Part shown: positions 1 to 6,483 of the stretch, piece by piece
How positions within the stretch are numbered: position 1 is the first letter of the stretch
How the letters are laid out: each line of letters begins with the position of its first letter
DNA from: Verrucomicrobiota bacterium
GTDB taxonomy: Bacteria; Verrucomicrobiota; Verrucomicrobiia; Limisphaerales; JAHEOI01
NCBI GenBank assembly: GCA_018610125.1
Contig: JAHEOI010000049.1
Coordinates: 1 to 9,305, forward strand
Direction of reading: 5' to 3'
Length of the DNA stretch: 9,305 nt
Made by a program: the position numbers and the translations under genes
Notes under the pieces: generated by a model
Database searches by the model: none
What the model was told of the DNA's origin: nothing
What the model saw: the letters and a program-made list of their open reading frames with translations, nothing else

Positions 1-586
1 CCTTACCGACACCGATGATCAGAGGCGAGCCTCGCCGGGCGCCGATGAGTGTTTCCGGATCATCCGAGCAGATCACGGCGATTCCGTAGGTCCCGATAAC
101 TTCGTTGACAGCCAAGGTAACCGCTTTTTGAAGTGGGTGTTCTAGTTGAGGGGCTTGTTTTTTCACCTTTCGGTAATGCAGGCCGATTAGAGTGGCCAGG
201 ACCTGGGAGTCGGTATCCGAATTAAAGTGATAGCCCTGAACGGCCAACTGTTCGCGTAGGGCTTCATGATTCTCGATTACCCCGTTGTGAACGATGGCGA
301 TTCGACCGCTTTGGTCGAGGTGGGGGTGGGCATTTGCCTTGGAAGGGGAACCGTGGGTTGCCCAGCGGGTGTGGCCGATCCCGAGTGTGCCGTGCAATGG
401 CGCCTTTTCCAATAGCGGCGCGAGGCCCTCATCGATCTTGCCCTGCTGTTTCCGAATATTTAATCCATTGCTGCCCGGGACACATATGCCGGCACTGTCG
501 TAGCCACGATATTCCAGTCGCCGAAGGCCCTCGAGAATAATGGGCGCCGCGTTCTCTTTTCCAATATATCCAATAATGCCACACAT
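1..586 (-). CDS. glmS: Glutamine--fructose-6-phosphate aminotransferase (isomerizing), N-terminal part
   Basis: Cytosolic enzyme that makes glucosamine-6-phosphate from fructose-6-phosphate and glutamine, the first step toward UDP-GlcNAc for peptidoglycan and lipopolysaccharide. Translating from the ATG at 586 gives 195 complete codons before the window ends, so only the class II glutaminase domain is visible and the two SIS sugar-isomerase domains lie outside. Seen directly: MCGIIGYIG, with the N-terminal nucleophile Cys2 exposed after Met removal; RRLEYRGYDSAG; GIGHTRWATHG; HNGVIENHE; and SDTDSQVLATLI. All are hallmark GlmS glutaminase motifs in the expected order. A GGAG ribosome-binding site sits about 8 bases before the ATG. 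No frame break is seen in the visible part. The upstream side is a long degraded spacer, so no operon partner is visible there. The call is secure; only the missing C-terminus is untested. Confidence 0.96.
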   Translation of the reverse strand, partial: MCGIIGYIGKENAAPIILEGLRRLEYRGYDSAGICVPGSNGLNIRKQQGKIDEGLAPLLEKAPLHGTLGIGHTRWATHGSPSKANAHPHLDQSGRIAIVHNGVIENHEALREQLAVQGYHFNSDTDSQVLATLIGLHYRKVKKQAPQLEHPLQKAVTLAVNEVIGTYGIAVICSDDPETLIGARRGSPLIIGVGK

Positions 587-1212
587 GAAGGTTGCTCCAA
601 TTCTATGATCCGGCAATGACGACGCGAAGGGATGAATTCGGTTTCCGTGCCGTGGGCCAACACCGCGCCGGCGAGCTCATTGCTCACCCAAAATTCGTGT
701 TTCGTGGTGTGTGCCCATCGAATAGAATAGCGCATGGGACCGGCAGTGTGAATTCGGGATAAACCGGAATAGGGCTTCGGGGAAACTATCAAATAGTTGT
801 GGTAGTGCCGAATTCCTAGGGGGCTTGATTGGGCGATTTGGAAGGGGCCGGACTGCGTGAGAATGCCGTTCGTCCGATTGGTGGATGTCGCTCTTGTCAG
901 GGAGAGGGCATCGGCAAATGGAACGCCGATCGCCACCGCAAGCGGAGTGAAGAGCCATCCGAGGAAGTTTTCAAAGGTCCACTCCATTTTGCCCGCGAGC
1001 GGGGGGCGATCATTCGGAGCTCAGCGCGCCGGAATGTGGTAAGCGAGGACAATCGAATCGAAAGAAAGCTCGGAAACTCGAAACGTTGGGATCGCCTATG
1101 CGTGCAATCTGGGCGGCGCGGCCACTATTTCGGCAGGGGCGTTTCCTTTTGACCTGGAAGCAGACCGAACCGCTCGTCTGAGGGGACTGGTGCTGTTTGG
1201 CAGGGATTGAGC
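587..1212. other. Long spacer without an intact gene upstream of glmS
   Basis: About 620 bases in which no reading frame on either strand looks like an intact protein. The longest minus-strand frame (460-987) runs into the out-of-frame glmS start and resembles a known protein only in its first 28 residues, which are annotated separately as a transporter relic. The plus-strand frames here are rich in Arg and Ser and show no domain. GAATTC recurs near 632, 750 and 809, but I see no larger repeat unit around it. The glmS promoter should lie in the part nearest 586, but I could not pick convincing -10 and -35 elements. Confidence 0.5.
904..987 (-). pseudogene. Relic of a concentrative nucleoside transporter (CNT/NupC family)
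   Basis: The minus-strand frame beginning with ATG at 987 reads FENFLGWLFTPLAVAIGV followed by PFADAL. This fits the conserved CNT segment of the type LGYLFAPLAWLxGVPWxDAL, which lies in the second half of these inner-membrane nucleoside importers, shortly before their TEFVAY-type motif. Only about 28 residues match. Eleven codons upstream the frame is closed by a TGA (1021-1023), and downstream it turns into unrelated Ser/Thr/Arg-rich sequence with no TEFVAY-like motif. A real CNT has about 400 residues, so this can only be a remnant. I judge the resemblance from memory of the family; with so short a match, chance similarity is possible. Confidence 0.4.
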
Positions 1213-1386
1213 TTGGCCGATGCCACCAGCCAGACCGGTCTCGATGAATGGATTGGAGTGGCGGTAGGCGGCCTGACCGGCTGGCTGCTCTTTCTCTTGC
1301 TGGTGACCTCCCTGATCCGTTTACTGATCGCCAGGCTCATGTCTGACGCGGCCATGGCGAGCTCCGAACCGGATTGGACATTGTGA
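1213..1386 (+). CDS. Possible small single-span membrane peptide (57 aa), unrecognised
   Basis: The plus-strand frame ending in TGA at 1384-1386 contains a clear hydrophobic segment, GWLLFLLLVTSLIRLLIARL, preceded by an acidic/polar stretch (TSQTGLDEW) and followed by a hydrophilic tail ending EPDWTL. The helix is flanked by Arg residues on its C-terminal side, which would favour a cytoplasmic C-terminus. I chose the TTG at 1213 because AGGGA lies 6 bases before it. A second TTG at 1207 would add two residues, and the frame has no ATG or GTG start between the upstream TGA (1150-1152) and the helix. The lack of an ATG and the degraded surroundings mean it may instead be the 3' end of a broken membrane protein gene. 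No family is recognised. Confidence 0.28.
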   Translation: MADATSQTGLDEWIGVAVGGLTGWLLFLLLVTSLIRLLIARLMSDAAMASSEPDWTL

Positions 1387-1543
1387 GCTGTGGTGAAATT
1401 TATCGCGTATTTACGCTCACCGCCCCCTTCAAGGTAATCACCGTCGCCCGGTCTCCGGAATTCTGTTGGATTTGGTGTCCGAATACTGCCGGTGTACCGA
1501 CTCTGTGTCAGGGGCGAGTGCTGTGGGAATCATGTTCGAGGGC

Positions 1544-1570
1544 AAAAAGGGGTGTCAATCGTACCGACAC
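1544..1570 (-). terminator. Probable intrinsic terminator behind the Gly-rich protein gene
   Basis: On the minus strand, starting five bases after the TAA at 1577-1575, GTGTC (1570-1566) pairs with GACAC (1556-1552) across a 9-base loop. CCC and then a run of five T (1548-1544) follow. The stem is short (5 bp) but its place and its T-tract fit termination of the minus-strand gene or gene pair 1575-4200. Confidence 0.42.
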
Positions 1571-1574
1571 GGCC

Positions 1575-2483
1575 TTAGCATCCACCTCCACCTCCGCCTC
1601 CGCCGCCACCTCCGGCGTATCCAGCTCCGGCGGTGCCCGCAATGCCACCGGCTGCGCCTAAACTACCGTCGAAAGCGTTCAGAACATGATGGCCACTGAC
1701 ATTTGCACTGAGCAGCTTAGCCAAATCATAAAAGGCCGAGGCAGCTGCTAAAGGCGGCATCGTATCGTCACGTTCATTTGAGATAGCAAAATGAGCCACC
1801 TTCTTGAGGGCATCGGCATCGAGCCTCTTCAGCAAAAATATGTTGGCGCCATAAGCTTGGAGAAAGCTATAAGCTTCTTCTTGTTGGTATGCAAGCCAGG
1901 TCTTCAAATGCTGGTTACCTTGATGAATCATCTCTTTCACTTGCTTTTTGAGTGCAGCCCCTTTTTGTGTGAGTTGGAATGTCTTATTGAACGGTGGAGG
2001 AAGGAAACGACGTTTTTCAATCAAGCACCCCTCATGTATCAGGGACTCGCGAATCTTCTCGGTAAAGCCTTGCCTTTGGACGGCTCCAAGAAGATTGACA
2101 ACGCCACCAATTATCGAAACGGGATAACCATTCGTTTCTGAGTCCTTTTGAACTCCTTGTTCTTCACAATGCCAATAGGCGTTTCGCAGCATATCCTCGT
2201 GAGGCTTCAACGTCGCAGAACTGAAGTGCTCGCTCGGACGAAGCAAATACGTGGTCTTGCGTGATATTTCTCGAGAAGTGATGTCGAAGACCCGCTTCAG
2301 GAAAAGGTCGGCCAGGGTGATCTTCAGCGCCTTAACCTCTGCGTCCCGGTTGGGCTTCAATAGCGTCTGTGATTCCGCTGGGGTGAGTTGAAGTGAGGTA
2401 GTATCCATCATGGCTATTGCGGACCTTTCGTAACACTCTTGGCAAAAATAATGCCCTTCCTGATCCTTAATGCATATCCGCAC
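1575..2483 (-). CDS. Unrecognised protein with Cys-pair N-terminus and Gly11-Cys C-terminal tail
   Basis: The function is unknown. From a GTG at 2483 the protein has 302 residues. Residues 4-17 read CIKDQEGHYFCQEC, a C-x9-C-x2-C pattern resembling half of a zinc-binding finger. Residues about 33-185 are mixed helical and end with FQLTQKGAALKKQVKEMI, which looks like the end of a winged-helix-type fold. Residues 190-260 are helical. The last 16 residues are AGYA, eleven consecutive Gly and a terminal Cys. No signal peptide or membrane span is seen. The start is uncertain: ATG at 2411 gives a 278-residue protein (MMDTTSLQL) without the Cys motif. I prefer 2483 because the Cys/His/aromatic pattern upstream of the ATG looks protein-like. 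With that start it overlaps the end of the beta-helix gene by 17 bases, suggesting translational coupling or a fused, truncated 5' end. Glycine-only tails also occur in TPM, DUF2207 and TIGR04222-type bacterial proteins, but I see no other feature of those families. Confidence 0.72.
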   Translation of the reverse strand: MRICIKDQEGHYFCQECYERSAIAMMDTTSLQLTPAESQTLLKPNRDAEVKALKITLADLFLKRVFDITSREISRKTTYLLRPSEHFSSATLKPHEDMLRNAYWHCEEQGVQKDSETNGYPVSIIGGVVNLLGAVQRQGFTEKIRESLIHEGCLIEKRRFLPPPFNKTFQLTQKGAALKKQVKEMIHQGNQHLKTWLAYQQEEAYSFLQAYGANIFLLKRLDADALKKVAHFAISNERDDTMPPLAAASAFYDLAKLLSANVSGHHVLNAFDGSLGAAGGIAGTAGAGYAGGGGGGGGGGGC

Positions 2484-4200
2484 GCGGAAACACGCCTCGC
2501 TCGAACGCGCCGATATCGGGGGCCTCTCCGCCGTAGCGGTCGTTGAAATTTGGAATGCGATCTCCGGCATCAACCCCTGGATCGTTCGGCGCGAGATAAT
2601 AGATGTGCTCGTGCTCGACCTCGAACGTCGGCCTGGCACCGAAGACGCCGTTGCGTTCCCAGTCGTCTTGCAAGAGGTCGAGATCGTCGCGACTCTTGGA
2701 ATAGAGGTTATTGTCGAAGTGCCACCAGGGGGCGGCCTTCTTCGCATCTTCAGAGTGGCGAAACGTCCCGGAGAGAAAGATGTTGTTTTTGACTGTGCCG
2801 ACCTGCTGAAGGTGGGTGATATCGGTGTTTCGGTCCTCTCGCGGCGCCTCCAGTGCCTGACCGGCATCGATAACGGTGTTGTGATAGAAAAAATAGCCTC
2901 CGTTTCCTCGGATCTTGGTGGCGCTCTCATAGGGGGGCGCAGCGTTCATGATGAGGTTGCGCCAGATGTACTGCGGCCCGAGGCTGTTGTCCGTCTTTTC
3001 CGAATAGTTGTATCCGATATTGGCGGTGGCAATGGCTTTCATCGTGTCGGTGATGACATTGCCCCAAATGCGAATGTTGATGTTGTAGCCTTCGATTTCG
3101 AGCCCGTCGTCGAAGGCGTGATTGATGACGTTTCCGTACACGTCCGAGTCGCGGTGTAGATTGCCCTTCCCACCGTTTCGTGCACCGCCGATGATGTCGT
3201 TGAAGTAGTGGCGGTCTCCTTCGGAGGAACAGTCGTTGTAGCGAATGACGTGATTTCCGGTCGTTCGGTTGAAGCTGATCGCCTGCGGCCCTTGCGGGTG
3301 GTTGCCATCCTGCCACGGTTTTGAGCCATCCTCCCACGAGTTGGCTCCACCTCGCGGGTCATGGATGCGGTTGTTTTGGATGATGAGGCGTTCAGTGTCT
3401 TGCTCGGAATAGATCCCGCTCCCGTTGCGCCAGTTCCAATCATTCAGGGTACCGATGCCGGACGGTCCCCAGTTGGTGATCTCGCAATCCTCGATGACGA
3501 CGTCGTGGACGCCTTCTTCGATAACGATCGCATGCTCGCTCGCCCCGGTGAGATCCAATCCGCGTACGATGACGTAGCTTGCCGAGATGACGATGTTATG
3601 GTCTCGATTGTCGCCAACATCGATCGTCGACGTCTTGCCATTCGGCGACCGATAAACCCGAGACCCACTCGGGCTCCCGGACTCAGTGATCTCCAGCGGT
3701 GTTGTCCGGTCTTCGACCTCGACGAGCTCGCTCTCAGAGAATTCCTCGCTCCAAGTGGTCGTCTCGACCCGCCTGGTCTCGGAGCCGCCGTCCGGGTCCG
3801 ACACCGTCACCTCGATCTCATAGTTGGTCTCGGGCCGCAGATGCACCAGGCTTCCTCGAAGCTCGCGACTCTCGCGCCGTTCGGTACGATGATCCGCCCA
3901 CAGCTCAAGGCCCCTTTCCCAGTCCGACGCCCCTGCCCGACGATACTTCACACGACAACGGATGTCTCGGTTGTCGTCCCCGCTGAATGGCACGATGAGA
4001 CCGACCGACTCGAACGTCGGTGTTGCCGTCAGTTGGCCGACTGATGAGACCGCATCCGCAGCGTGAGCCGGACCGGGGAGCCAAAGCAACGTGAGACAGG
4101 CGACGGCGGCTGTAAGTTGGGCACCGATACTGCAGTCCTTTTTTACGGCCGTTCGACCGGATGACCGGCGTTCGCGACAGGGATGAAAATTGACTCGCAT
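2467..4200 (-). CDS. Secreted right-handed parallel beta-helix protein with FN3-like domain
   Basis: 577 residues, probably exported and acting on or binding extracellular polysaccharide. The N-terminus has a long basic n-region (1-28), a hydrophobic core (29-41) and an AHA-AD signal peptidase I site after residue 47. Residues about 54-148 resemble a fibronectin type III module (TYR-rich strand NYEIEVTVSDPDGG). From about 192 to 500 come repeated short strands of the parallel beta-helix type: NIVISASYVIVRGLDLTGA, HDVVIEDCEITN, RLIIQNNRIHD, SDVYGNVINHAFDDGLEIEG, RIWGNVIT, and KNNIFLSG. The C-terminus carries PDIGAFE (561-567), a common ending of secreted bacterial beta-helix proteins. The fold is shared by pectate/alginate lyases, epimerases and carbohydrate-binding proteins. 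I cannot assign catalytic residues, so substrate and activity stay open. The only ATG with this frame is at 4200, with a weak AGG about 9 bases upstream. The TAA overlaps the next gene's start. Confidence 0.9.
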   Translation of the reverse strand: MRVNFHPCRERRSSGRTAVKKDCSIGAQLTAAVACLTLLWLPGPAHAADAVSSVGQLTATPTFESVGLIVPFSGDDNRDIRCRVKYRRAGASDWERGLELWADHRTERRESRELRGSLVHLRPETNYEIEVTVSDPDGGSETRRVETTTWSEEFSESELVEVEDRTTPLEITESGSPSGSRVYRSPNGKTSTIDVGDNRDHNIVISASYVIVRGLDLTGASEHAIVIEEGVHDVVIEDCEITNWGPSGIGTLNDWNWRNGSGIYSEQDTERLIIQNNRIHDPRGGANSWEDGSKPWQDGNHPQGPQAISFNRTTGNHVIRYNDCSSEGDRHYFNDIIGGARNGGKGNLHRDSDVYGNVINHAFDDGLEIEGYNINIRIWGNVITDTMKAIATANIGYNYSEKTDNSLGPQYIWRNLIMNAAPPYESATKIRGNGGYFFYHNTVIDAGQALEAPREDRNTDITHLQQVGTVKNNIFLSGTFRHSEDAKKAAPWWHFDNNLYSKSRDDLDLLQDDWERNGVFGARPTFEVEHEHIYYLAPNDPGVDAGDRIPNFNDRYGGEAPDIGAFERGVFPRADMH

Positions 4201-4295
4201 ATCAACGAAACCTATCGTGTTTAACGAGTGCGATCAATCCGATCTCCCGCGCGTTTACCCGTCCGCCAGCCTATAAGCCTGAATAGATAGTTTGA

Positions 4296-4311
4296 CGGCC
4301 TGAAATGGCCG
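4296..4311. repeat. Short inverted repeat upstream of the beta-helix gene
   Basis: CGGCC (4296-4300) and GGCCG (4307-4311) can pair across six bases. It lies about 100 bases upstream of the beta-helix start, in the spacer that must hold its promoter. It could be an operator half-site pair or chance, because GC-rich 5-bp pairs are common here. Confidence 0.25.
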
Positions 4312-4333
4312 GGTAGATGTTAAATGTGAGAGA

Positions 4334-4385
4334 CTTGATCCCGCTTGACCCCGATGACCTACCCGGGAGAAGAAATCGAGGTCAA
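4334..4385. repeat. Tandem 10-mer plus imperfect inverted repeat in the beta-helix upstream region
   Basis: CTTGATCCCG (4334-4343) is followed directly by CTTGACCCCG (4344-4353), a tandem copy with one change. TTGACCCCGAT (4345-4355) is also matched 10 of 11 by the reverse complement of ATCGAGGTCAA (4375-4385), giving an inverted repeat with a 19-base loop that contains the palindrome CCCGGG (4362-4367). The element lies between the end of the 470-residue gene and the start of the beta-helix gene, both on the minus strand. It could be a regulator-binding region for the beta-helix promoter or part of a transcription end. No T-tract follows in either direction. Confidence 0.4.
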
Positions 4386-4466
4386 GGGGAAGAGATTTAG
4401 GGCAGTGAGAGCAAGGATGATGCAAGAGCGAGATCGGCCGCCTCGTGCGTTATCCGGGTGAATCGG

Positions 4467-4495
4467 CTGAGCCGCCTCCGGGGGAGCCGGCTCAG
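4467..4495 (-). terminator. Strong GC-rich hairpin over the stop codon of the 470-aa gene
   Basis: CTGAGCCG (4467-4474) pairs perfectly with CGGCTCAG (4488-4495), and inside it CTCC (4476-4479) pairs with GGAG (4483-4486) around a GGG loop, with a single C/C mismatch between the two stems. The gene's TGA (4494-4492 on the minus strand) lies inside the outer stem. The usual T-tract is absent in both directions, so it is not a classical intrinsic terminator. An mRNA 3'-end stabiliser or a T-less terminator is equally possible. Confidence 0.4.
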
Positions 4496-5904
4496 TGAGC
4501 TTTGTCAACGGCGAAGACAATATCCGGTGGCTCATCGGAAGAGGTGCTCTTGCCCTGGTCATCTTGGCGGTTGGGTCCGACGCTATAGAGGCGGTAGCCG
4601 TTGCTCTCGATGCGGTAATGGATCGGTTTACCCACAAAGGGGTCGTTTGGAATTGATGTTTGATAATCCGGAACCAGGCGATCCAAGCGTTTCGGGAGAT
4701 GCCCTTGGTCGGAGCGGAATTGCTCGATTGCCAAAGCGGTCTTCGCGAGCCTGCTTTTTGCCAGGATTCTTGCTTGCCGTCCGAATTGATTGCCAAGGGA
4801 TGGAAGCAATAGGTCGGAGAGGTTCGCTTGCCATTTCTTGGGTGGAATACCGAAATTCCGGAGCAGCCGACCCAGCCAGCCGGGAGGTTCGTTACCACCT
4901 TTATTGCCGCCCATCCGTTCGGGAATGGATTCGGCCTCCTTGAGCCGTTTTGGAAAAGGGACGTCAAACGCATTGATTGTTTTCGTTATTGTTTCCAGAT
5001 AGAAGAGCTTGTCGCGGCTATGCGCTCCGGTGAATCGCCTGAATCCGATCCTAACCCGCTGCAGCCATTTGTGTTGCTTGGACTTAAACAATGGAGTTTG
5101 TCCTGGGGGCGATTCGAATATAGCTAGCCCAAAGCATCGCTCGCCGATAAGGCTTCGCTTTAACCCGGTTTGAACCGAATGATCCTTCAAATCCTGCGAA
5201 AGGCGTTTTAGCTGAGGGCGGGTAAGCGTGACCTGATTCAAGACCCTTTCCAGGCACTCGTAGGTGATTGCTTGGCTCGCGATGCGAACGAGCTGAGAAA
5301 TTAATATCGGCTCTTTCTTGACTGAGTTGGCCAGTCGCCAGGCGGCTTCAATGGATCTGACCGCTTCGCCCGGCTCGCCAATGGCAGCCTTGTAGGACGC
5401 ATGGAGGCGGAGAAGCTGAACGCCTTCTTTGATCTTGGAAAGGTGAGGCAATAAAGTGTCGGGCCCTTTTGTCAGGTCGATCGGATATCGATAGGAGCCC
5501 GACTTGCTGCCTTGCCGGAATAGCTCGACGGCCTGGGCGTTCTTTTTCAAATAGCGAGCGATTGCTTTTTCCATGTCCGCGGGAAGTGGCTTTCCCGCCG
5601 GTGGCCAATTGGCGCTTCCAATCACCGGCACGAGCTTCTCTCTCTGGGTTGGCAAATCGGCAACACGATCAAAGGCGTTCAAAAAAATCGGAGCGCCGTT
5701 TGGCTTGTCGGCAGGCAGCGAGTACCACTTATCCAGCTCTTTGAGCGTTACCGGATGCCCTGCCTCCCGAAATTGTGCGATTTGCTCGTCAACCCGCCAT
5801 GAAAGCCGCAGTCGATAGGCGGTAAACGCCAAGAGCGCCATGAAAAGGACTCCCACCAAGACCAAGATCGGCCAGGAGCACCATTGTTTAAGACCTCGGG
5901 CCAT
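4492..5904 (-). CDS. Membrane-anchored protein with pilin/GspG-like C-terminal domain, function unknown
   Basis: 470 residues. The N-terminus has a short basic head (MARGLKQ) and one hydrophobic span at about 11-30 (SWPILVLVGVLFMALLAF), followed by Arg residues, so the bulk could lie on either side of the inner membrane. The middle (about 40-330) is mostly helical and charged, with no motif I know. The last 85 residues follow the layout of type II secretion pseudopilin tails: AIEQFRSDQGHLPKRLDRLV, then IPNDPFVGKPIHYRIESNGY, RLYSVGPN and QDDQG, like the Leu-Pro-x-x-Leu, DP(F/W)-G-x-P-xx-Y and Y-S-x-G-x-D/N elements of GspG. Proteins with this long helical middle and GspG-like end are, to my knowledge, frequent and uncharacterised in Verrucomicrobiota and Planctomycetota. 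There is no N-terminal prepilin cleavage site (no GFTLIE-type motif), so it is not itself a pseudopilin. No Shine-Dalgarno precedes the ATG. Confidence 0.85.
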   Translation of the reverse strand: MARGLKQWCSWPILVLVGVLFMALLAFTAYRLRLSWRVDEQIAQFREAGHPVTLKELDKWYSLPADKPNGAPIFLNAFDRVADLPTQREKLVPVIGSANWPPAGKPLPADMEKAIARYLKKNAQAVELFRQGSKSGSYRYPIDLTKGPDTLLPHLSKIKEGVQLLRLHASYKAAIGEPGEAVRSIEAAWRLANSVKKEPILISQLVRIASQAITYECLERVLNQVTLTRPQLKRLSQDLKDHSVQTGLKRSLIGERCFGLAIFESPPGQTPLFKSKQHKWLQRVRIGFRRFTGAHSRDKLFYLETITKTINAFDVPFPKRLKEAESIPERMGGNKGGNEPPGWLGRLLRNFGIPPKKWQANLSDLLLPSLGNQFGRQARILAKSRLAKTALAIEQFRSDQGHLPKRLDRLVPDYQTSIPNDPFVGKPIHYRIESNGYRLYSVGPNRQDDQGKSTSSDEPPDIVFAVDKAH

Positions 5905-5941
5905 ATTTTCGATTTTACAATATTGCCGGTGCCTGCCACAA
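5905..5941 (-). promoter_or_regulatory. Possible promoter giving a leaderless mRNA for the 470-aa gene
   Basis: On the minus strand, TAAAAT (5917-5912) ends 7 bases before the ATG at 5904, so transcription would begin at or next to the start codon. TTGTGG (5941-5936) stands 18 bases further upstream as a weak -35. The absence of any Shine-Dalgarno sequence before this ATG fits a leaderless message. The -35 matches the consensus at only three positions, so this remains tentative. Confidence 0.28.
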
Positions 5942-6110
5942 GTAGATCCTCGGAGGCTGCAAGCGCATTTGCTCCGGATCTTTCAGCTACCAGGTCGGGC
6001 ACGGCGCAACGGTGTTTTTGCCCAGGGTGTGTAATGGTTTTTACGCCGGCAAGTCACAATTTTCGGGTTTTTGCTTTTTTTACGTATTCAAGCGATGTTA
6101 CTGATTGTTT

Positions 6111-6422
6111 ATGGAAACGTCCCCAAACGGATTACCAATCACCGATTCCGATCGGCTTTCTACTAATTCGGAAAAAAGGGCTTTGTACAGGCAGTTTGCG
6201 CCTTACGCCTTTCGACATTGGCAAACTTGGCTGGCACTGGCATTGGCGGTTGCGATTCCGGAGTGGTTGGAAATGGCCGGGACGTGGCTCGTTGGTTCGA
6301 GTCAATTCAATATTCTATTCCATTCGGCTGGCTGGTTGATAGGGATGGGAATGCTATGGCGGGTGGGATGTTATTTTACTTCGAAGTACATTTGGGCATC
6401 GAGCAGAGGCCCATCTCGCTGA
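6111..6422 (+). CDS. Small putative membrane protein (103 aa), unrecognised
   Basis: ATG at 6111 to TGA at 6420-6422. The first 35 residues are polar. Two hydrophobic, Trp-rich segments follow: WLALALAVAIPEWLEMAGTW (about residues 46-65) and FNILFHSAGWLIGMGMLW (about 72-90). The short tail is basic (YIWASSRGPSR). The composition is convincing for a membrane protein, but no family is recognised and no Shine-Dalgarno sequence is visible. A TTG at 6105 would add two residues. The abrupt basic end and the relic-rich neighbourhood allow a truncated gene. It is divergent from the 470-residue gene, with a spacer of about 200 bases. The sequence after its stop leads into the long hairpin. Confidence 0.42.
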   Translation: METSPNGLPITDSDRLSTNSEKRALYRQFAPYAFRHWQTWLALALAVAIPEWLEMAGTWLVGSSQFNILFHSAGWLIGMGMLWRVGCYFTSKYIWASSRGPSR

Positions 6423-6483
6423 ATATGGGCGATGCTCCAAGATGGCTTCATGATTGTATAACGGCCTATTGGCTATCTTGTTC

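Noticed and set aside
460..987. Minus-strand reading frame of 175 residues taken as one gene
   Set aside because: Its C-terminal part is an out-of-frame copy of the glmS start, the middle looks random, and only the first 28 residues resemble a CNT transporter.
1575..1610. The CCACCTCC-like run on the plus strand as a microsatellite
   Set aside because: It is the codon run for the Gly11 tail with mixed third bases and no exact repeat unit.
1575..2930. A 451-residue reading frame for the Gly-rich protein starting at 2930
   Set aside because: Its first roughly 150 residues lie inside the beta-helix gene on the same strand in another frame and are low-complexity Ser/Thr/Arg sequence; the protein-like part begins near 2483.
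2470..3159. Plus-strand reading frame of 229 residues
   Set aside because: It is antisense to the beta-helix gene, whose signal peptide, FN3-like module and helix repeats are clear; this frame shows no domain.
3361..4044. Plus-strand reading frame of 227 residues
   Set aside because: It is an antisense shadow of the beta-helix N-terminal half, with no motif of its own.
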